From: CAWHOW01 sp050013795
GTDB lineage: Bacteria; Bacteroidota; Bacteroidia; Bacteroidales; CG2-30-32-10
DNA: 9,305 nucleotides
Direction: 5' to 3'
Assembly (NCBI GenBank): GCA_050013795.1
Contig: JBEKEO010000115.1
Span: 1 to 9,305 of the forward strand
Below, in pieces: positions 5,917 through 9,305 of this stretch; the first letter of the stretch is position 1, and each line of letters starts with the position of its first letter. A program made the translations under genes and the position numbers. The notes beneath the pieces are model-generated. The model was not told the origin of the DNA, ran no database searches, and saw nothing but the letters and a program-made list of their open reading frames with translations.

Positions 5917-6576
5917 TTAGAACTTAAAGAAAAGCCTTACGCAGAGGTAAATAAAATATCCTGACTGCGCCACAAATAACAATGCCCATATCATGGTAGG
6001 TACTTTGGTAAGCCTTTCAAGGCTGAAGGCATCACCTGCAGTTTTTGATTTTTTTCTGGCCATTATCAATAATTCAACAGAAGAGTAAAGCGCTTCAAAT
6101 AGCATTATACCGGCAAGCAGAACAACTACCGCATATAGTAAGAACTCCCCTGCATAAAAGTTCACTACAAATAATAAGGCAGTAAAGGTTAGCAACCAGA
6201 AGACACCATATAGATTCCTTACATAGAACATCAGGTTCATAACCGAGAAACAGGCAAGTATATAAAGCACTATACGGTATTCTCCGATACTGATAATATA
6301 GAACAACAGGAATGCAAGCGCCGAGCCAAAAGGATAACCGATAATGCAAACCAGGAACTGGCTGAATTTCCCTTTAGTCTTGGTAACTGCAGTTCCCGAT
6401 GTATCGCTGAAAAGTTCCACATTATACACTTCTCCGCTGGTAACCAGGGCTGCTATAGCATGGCCGCTTTCATGCACAAGGGTATTTACCACACGCAGGT
6501 ATTTTCCTACATAAGGTATCCTGTTAATGATAAAAACCACAACGGGTAATGCGTAAAGAACGTAATCTTTGTTCAA
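5917..6576 (-). CDS. M50B-like membrane metalloprotease family protein
   Basis: This 219-residue integral membrane protein carries the zinc-protease motif HESGH (HExxH) at 35-39, at the end of an N-terminal segment containing the first TM helix (about 5-20). Further hydrophobic segments lie near 72-97, 101-118, 124-140, 144-161 and 194-215. GYPFGSA (80-86) follows the active-site region. The segment GDAFSLERLTKVPTMIW (181-197) resembles the conserved C-terminal SDAxxLxxxTxIPxxxW block of peptidase M50B-like proteins (PF13398). It is therefore a probable membrane metalloprotease or an inactive relative; its substrate is unknown. No ATG is available at the N-terminus: the start must be TTG at 6574-6576, or a rarer codon between it and the in-frame stop at 6598-6600. 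It follows the DUF2784 gene by 54 bp on the same strand and may be co-transcribed, but it also has its own -7 motif. Confidence 0.85.
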   Translation of the reverse strand: MNKDYVLYALPVVVFIINRIPYVGKYLRVVNTLVHESGHAIAALVTSGEVYNVELFSDTSGTAVTKTKGKFSQFLVCIIGYPFGSALAFLLFYIISIGEYRIVLYILACFSVMNLMFYVRNLYGVFWLLTFTALLFVVNFYAGEFLLYAVVVLLAGIMLFEALYSSVELLIMARKKSKTAGDAFSLERLTKVPTMIWALLFVAQSGYFIYLCVRLFFKF

Positions 6577-6608
6577 CTTAATAAATAGATATGAGATTTA
6601 TGACTTGG

Positions 6609-6616
6609 CAAAAGTA
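6609..6616 (-). promoter_or_regulatory. Putative Bacteroidetes -7 element (TACTTTTG) for the M50B-like gene
   Basis: On the minus strand this reads TACTTTTG, an exact TAnnTTTG match, ending 32 bp before the TTG start at 6576 and lying downstream of the DUF2784 stop codon. It supports transcription of the M50B-like gene independent of DUF2784. No -33 element is clear. Confidence 0.4.
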
Positions 6617-6630
6617 TGAATATCTTTCAA

Positions 6631-7020
6631 TCATTGCTCAGGTATTCCCTTTGCTTTCCTTCTGAAGAAATTCAGGTAGACCGACATGATGACAGCAATT
6701 ACAAATCCAACCACTGTTCCTATTTCAACATAATGAGGATTAGCAGCTATTCCTGTTAGGCGATGAATTAAATAGGTAATATAAGAATAAGGTAAGTCAT
6801 GATTTCCCAGCTTTTTCAATACTTCCCAATGCCAATCGGTAAGGGGGCAATAACCAATGCCATAAAATATTCCCAAACCAAACCATGCAATACCGGTAAG
6901 CATTAAAAGGATGAAATTGGCCATTCTTGTCTTTTTCCATATCCATCCAATCAAATTGAAAAGGGTAAGAATAGCATGGAATATAAGGAAGAAATAATCG
7001 AGAACATGATACCAGAACAT
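6631..7020 (-). CDS. DUF2784 family membrane protein
   Basis: The 129-residue protein has four hydrophobic segments (about 6-28, 34-54, 78-92 weak, 98-118). It shows the DUF2784 (PF10861) signature: a first helix with FHAILTLFNLIGWIWK, then GIFYGIGYCPLTDWHW at 51-65, where the Cys-Pro-Leu-Thr motif begins at residue 58. Bacteroidetes members look almost the same in this region. The molecular function of DUF2784 proteins is not established; inner-membrane location is inferred from the helices. ATG 7018-7020 is the first start in the frame and is preceded by a -7 element. The gene ends in TGA (6631-6633), the only complete gene here that uses TGA to stop, which helps show that TGA is a stop codon in this organism. 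Reading through would add only ten residues before TAA. Confidence 0.85.
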   Translation of the reverse strand: MFWYHVLDYFFLIFHAILTLFNLIGWIWKKTRMANFILLMLTGIAWFGLGIFYGIGYCPLTDWHWEVLKKLGNHDLPYSYITYLIHRLTGIAANPHYVEIGTVVGFVIAVIMSVYLNFFRRKAKGIPEQ

Positions 7021-7041
7021 AATAAATGGTTAATTGAAAAT

Positions 7042-7049
7042 CAAAGGTA
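7042..7049 (-). promoter_or_regulatory. Putative Bacteroidetes -7 element (TACCTTTG) for the DUF2784 gene
   Basis: This exact minus-strand TAnnTTTG match ends 21 bp before the ATG at 7020. A second near-match (TACCTTTA) lies further upstream around 7071-7078. The -33 region lacks a clear TTG. Confidence 0.5.
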
Positions 7050-7140
7050 AGATTTTTAGTGTGAAATAGATAAAGGTAATGTGTTGCAAAATTTCTTATC
7101 CTTTCAGGATAAATCTAATGAATTGTAACAAAAATCTTTT

Positions 7141-7148
7141 TAAATTTG
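7141..7148 (+). promoter_or_regulatory. Putative Bacteroidetes -7 element (TAAATTTG) for the tRNA gene
   Basis: This exact TAnnTTTG match ends 10 bp before the tRNA 5' end, a suitable distance for initiation just upstream of the mature tRNA. A TTG lies at 7123-7125, 15 bp upstream, somewhat closer than the usual -33 spacing. Confidence 0.55.
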
Positions 7149-7158
7149 CAAAAGCATT

Positions 7159-7231
<73 letters not shown>

Positions 7232-7235
7232 CAAA

Positions 7236-7252
7236 GAAATAATTATTATTTC
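7236..7252. repeat. Perfect AT-rich inverted repeat between tRNA 3' end and epimerase stop codon
   Basis: GAAATAAT-T-ATTATTTC forms an 8-bp-arm inverted repeat that overlaps the minus-strand TAA stop at 7246-7248 and starts 4 bp after the tRNA. It lies where two convergent transcripts end and might act as a weak shared terminator. However, the stem is nearly all A-T and no T-run follows on either strand, so this is tentative. Confidence 0.35.
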
Positions 7253-8238
7253 AGATTCTTCCAATACCAGTCAACTGCCAATTCCAAACCTTTTTCAAGA
7301 TTAAATAAGGGAATATATCCCAGTATCTTCTTTGCTTTATCAACAGAAGCATGGGAATGGGGAATGTCGCCTTTTCGCTCTTCTTTATATGTTACAGGAA
7401 CTTTATTGATCTCAGGATCATATTTTGATAAGAAATTTTTCAGGTGCTGGATCAGCATGTTTAAATTATTTCTTTCTCCTGCAGCAGCATTAAACACCTG
7501 GGCTTTAGCAGCAGCATTTGCAGTGGTGGCTGCCAGATGATTGATATAAATTATATTATCGATATAAGTAAAATCCCTTGAGTTAGTCCCGTCTCCATAA
7601 ACAACCGGTGATTTATGATCAATAAGTTGTAAAGTAAATTTAGGAATAGCAGCAGCATATGGGCCATTGGGGTCTTGCCTTCTTCCGAATACATTGAAGT
7701 ATCTTAAGCCAATGATGTCCAAACCATAATTCAGAGCAAAAACATGGGCATACAATTCATTCACGTATTTGGTAACGGCATAAGGCGAGAGAGGCTTCCC
7801 GATGATTTCTTCAACTTTAGGTAAATTTGGAGAATCACCATAAGTGGAAGAACTTGCAGCATATACCACCCGCTTTACTTTTAAATCCCTGGCAGTGATA
7901 AGGACATTAAGGAAGCCGCTAATATTTACAGAGTTTGTGGTTGAAGGGTCATCCAGTGATCTTGGCACAGAACCTAAAGCTGCCTGTTGTAGTATATAAT
8001 CAACGCCATCGGCGGCTTTAATACAATCATCAATATTACGGATATCGCCAACTATTAGTTTGAATTTTTTATTGTCAATAAATTCTTTTAGATTTTCTTT
8101 CTTTCCGGTAGAAAAATTGTCAAGACAAACTACTTCGTTATCATATTTTAAAAGGTCTTCGCAAAGATTGGAGCCTATAAAGCCTGCACCTCCTGTAACC
8201 AGTACTCTTGAGTTTTTTATTCTAGGATAATCCTTCAT
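7246..8238 (-). CDS. NAD-dependent epimerase, probable UDP-N-acetylglucosamine 4-epimerase (WbpP/TviC-like)
   Basis: This 330-residue extended short-chain dehydrogenase has the Rossmann NAD-binding motif TGGAGFIG at 15-22, acidic D40 in CLDNFSTG, the AASSSTYGD segment at 128-135 with the catalytic Ser/Thr, and the Tyr-x3-Lys pair Y153/K157 in SPYAVTKY. The QAALGSVPRS segment (85-94) is typical of the WbpP/TviC/WbgU group, which interconverts UDP-GlcNAc and UDP-GalNAc or the uronic acid forms for O-antigen and capsule. A Ser at about 296 (PHSHAS) aligns with the small gate residue that lets this group accept N-acetylated sugars. The usual HQAALGS is QQAALGS here (His replaced by Gln at 84). 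The substrate assignment is inference from the subgroup. A -7 element precedes ATG 8238. aroA lies 73 bp upstream on the same strand with no evident functional link. Confidence 0.9.
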   Translation of the reverse strand: MKDYPRIKNSRVLVTGGAGFIGSNLCEDLLKYDNEVVCLDNFSTGKKENLKEFIDNKKFKLIVGDIRNIDDCIKAADGVDYILQQAALGSVPRSLDDPSTTNSVNISGFLNVLITARDLKVKRVVYAASSSTYGDSPNLPKVEEIIGKPLSPYAVTKYVNELYAHVFALNYGLDIIGLRYFNVFGRRQDPNGPYAAAIPKFTLQLIDHKSPVVYGDGTNSRDFTYIDNIIYINHLAATTANAAAKAQVFNAAAGERNNLNMLIQHLKNFLSKYDPEINKVPVTYKEERKGDIPHSHASVDKAKKILGYIPLFNLEKGLELAVDWYWKNLK

Positions 8239-8261
8239 TAATGATTGAAATGAAAATTATG

Positions 8262-8269
8262 CAAATGTA
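8262..8269 (-). promoter_or_regulatory. Putative Bacteroidetes -7 element (TACATTTG) for the epimerase gene
   Basis: This exact minus-strand TAnnTTTG match ends 23 bp before the epimerase ATG, within the 73-bp gap after aroA. It suggests the epimerase need not depend on aroA transcription. No clear -33 TTG is visible. Confidence 0.5.
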
Positions 8270-8311
8270 ATGAATCTGAAGATTTAATATGGGAATTTCG
8301 AACAGGTAATA

Positions 8312-9305
8312 CTAGTCAGTATTAAACCCTGCATTTTTAAGATCTTCCCAAAAGCCTGGATATGATTTTTCTACACATTTTGAATTATTGATAATGATCT
8401 CAGGACACCGTAATGCAAGAGGTGCAAATGCCATTGCCATACGGTGGTCATTATAGGTTTCAATAGTAACAGAAGAATTTCTGAAAGTCCCTTTTAATGA
8501 ATAAATATTCTTTTCTTCTTCTTTTAATTGAATGCCGAATTTCTTCAATTCTTTTTTCATGGCATTTATTCTGTCAGTTTCCTTAATCTTCAGACTCCCT
8601 AATCCGGTGAATTTGCATTTCAATCCTTTTGCAGCGCAAAGGACGATCATGGTTTGGGCAAGATCAGGGTTGTCTGTAAAATCAATAATATCCGGGATTA
8701 ATGACAGGTCTTCATTTGTTTTGGTAATAAAAGCACCGTTATCGCTGAATTCAGTGATGATGCCAAATGTCTTGAACCATTCCTGTATAATTGCATCCCC
8801 CTGAAATGATTTTCTTTTTAGTCCTTTAAGAAAAATAGATGGATCATTAGAAAGAGCAGCAATCAAGTACCAATATGAGGCACAACTCCAATCAGATTCT
8901 ATAATATATTTTACTGGCTGGTATTCCTGCTTTTTAATATTTATCTTGTTTTTGAATACTTCAGTACTAACTCCAAAATATTTCATTATTGACAACGTCA
9001 TATCTATATAAGGGCGGGAAACAATATCTCCGACAAATTCTATTTCTATTCCGTTTGGAAGTGTCGGAGCAATCATTAATAATGAGGAAATAAACTGGCT
9101 GCTGATATTTGCGGCAATTTTGATTTTGTTATTATGGAACTTGTTTAGTTTGCCATTAATCTTTAAAGGAGGGAATCCTTGCCTTCCTACGTATTCAATC
9201 TTTCCCCCGATTTCTTTTAATGCTTCAACCAATGGAGCAATCGGGCGCTCAAGCATACGTTCGGGTCCGGTTAATGTTTTATCCTGTCCAGTTGCAATAT
9301 AATAT
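8312..9305 (-). CDS. aroA: 3-phosphoshikimate 1-carboxyvinyltransferase (EPSP synthase), N-terminus outside window
   Basis: The enzyme joins shikimate-3-phosphate and phosphoenolpyruvate to make EPSP, the penultimate step to chorismate. About 330 C-terminal residues are visible. The frame stays open past the first internal ATG (9254-9256) to the right edge, with upstream codons reading ATGQDKTLTGPER, so the true start is outside and perhaps 75-80 residues are missing. Counting from that internal Met, visible motifs are RPI (4-6), SSQF (52-55), ESDWSCASYW (120-129), DFTDNPDLAQTM (192-203, the region of the catalytic Asp), KETDR (225-229), NDHRMAM (269-275) and EKSYPGF (296-302). These match the active-site Glu, His-Arg and Lys segments of the family. 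The gene ends with TAG at 8312-8314. The PEP-loop motifs that separate glyphosate-sensitive from tolerant classes lie outside the window. Confidence 0.95.
   Translation of the reverse strand, partial: YYIATGQDKTLTGPERMLERPIAPLVEALKEIGGKIEYVGRQGFPPLKINGKLNKFHNNKIKIAANISSQFISSLLMIAPTLPNGIEIEFVGDIVSRPYIDMTLSIMKYFGVSTEVFKNKINIKKQEYQPVKYIIESDWSCASYWYLIAALSNDPSIFLKGLKRKSFQGDAIIQEWFKTFGIITEFSDNGAFITKTNEDLSLIPDIIDFTDNPDLAQTMIVLCAAKGLKCKFTGLGSLKIKETDRINAMKKELKKFGIQLKEEEKNIYSLKGTFRNSSVTIETYNDHRMAMAFAPLALRCPEIIINNSKCVEKSYPGFWEDLKNAGFNTD

Noticed and set aside
9254..9256. ATG at 9254-9256 as the start of aroA
   Set aside because: The frame remains open to the window edge with family-like residues (LTGPER) just before it, and the essential N-terminal part of EPSP synthase would be missing.

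Overview
The window looks like a chromosomal segment of a Bacteroidota (Bacteroidetes) bacterium of moderately low GC. Three things point there: a Bacteroidetes-type arginyl-tRNA synthetase, Bacteroidetes-style membrane-anchored LytTR and DUF2784 proteins, and matches to the Bacteroidetes -7 promoter element TAnnTTTG correctly placed in front of nearly every gene. I cannot name a genus. Genes use ordinary code-11 stops (mostly TAA), and no transposase, integrase, phage gene or CRISPR array is visible.

Layout, left to right. Position 1 falls inside a + strand gene whose product ends in a Gln/Pro-rich tail (to 663; function unknown). An orphan membrane-bound LytTR regulator follows (755-1591). 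Next is a nitronate monooxygenase/2-nitropropane dioxygenase-type flavoprotein (1742-2899), complete except for one in-frame TGA at 2378-2380 in the conserved VIA-x-GGI strand. Between it and the next gene lies a convergent intergenic region holding sixteen 21-bp tandem repeats (2926-3261) and then six 7-bp repeats ending in ACTG (3276-3317). A very AT-rich two-TM hypothetical protein on the minus strand (3388-3879) and a short 8-bp-period repeat (4032-4063) complete this roughly 1.2-kb variable patch.

The right part is housekeeping. argS (4105-5898, +) converges on two minus-strand membrane protein genes: an M50B-like metalloprotease with an HESGH motif and a TTG start (5917-6576), and a DUF2784 protein (6631-7020). 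A tRNA-Gly(CCC) lies at 7159-7231 (+). It is followed on the minus strand by a UDP-GlcNAc 4-epimerase-like extended SDR (7246-8238) and the C-terminal part of aroA (EPSP synthase), which runs off the right edge.

The genes do not form one pathway. The epimerase probably supplies UDP-N-acetyl-hexosamines for surface glycans, aroA belongs to aromatic amino acid synthesis, and argS and the tRNA belong to translation. The two items most worth a second look are the TGA-interrupted flavoenzyme and the 21-bp array, whose units each hold a small palindrome and whose period equals two helical turns. I found no convincing new multi-gene system.
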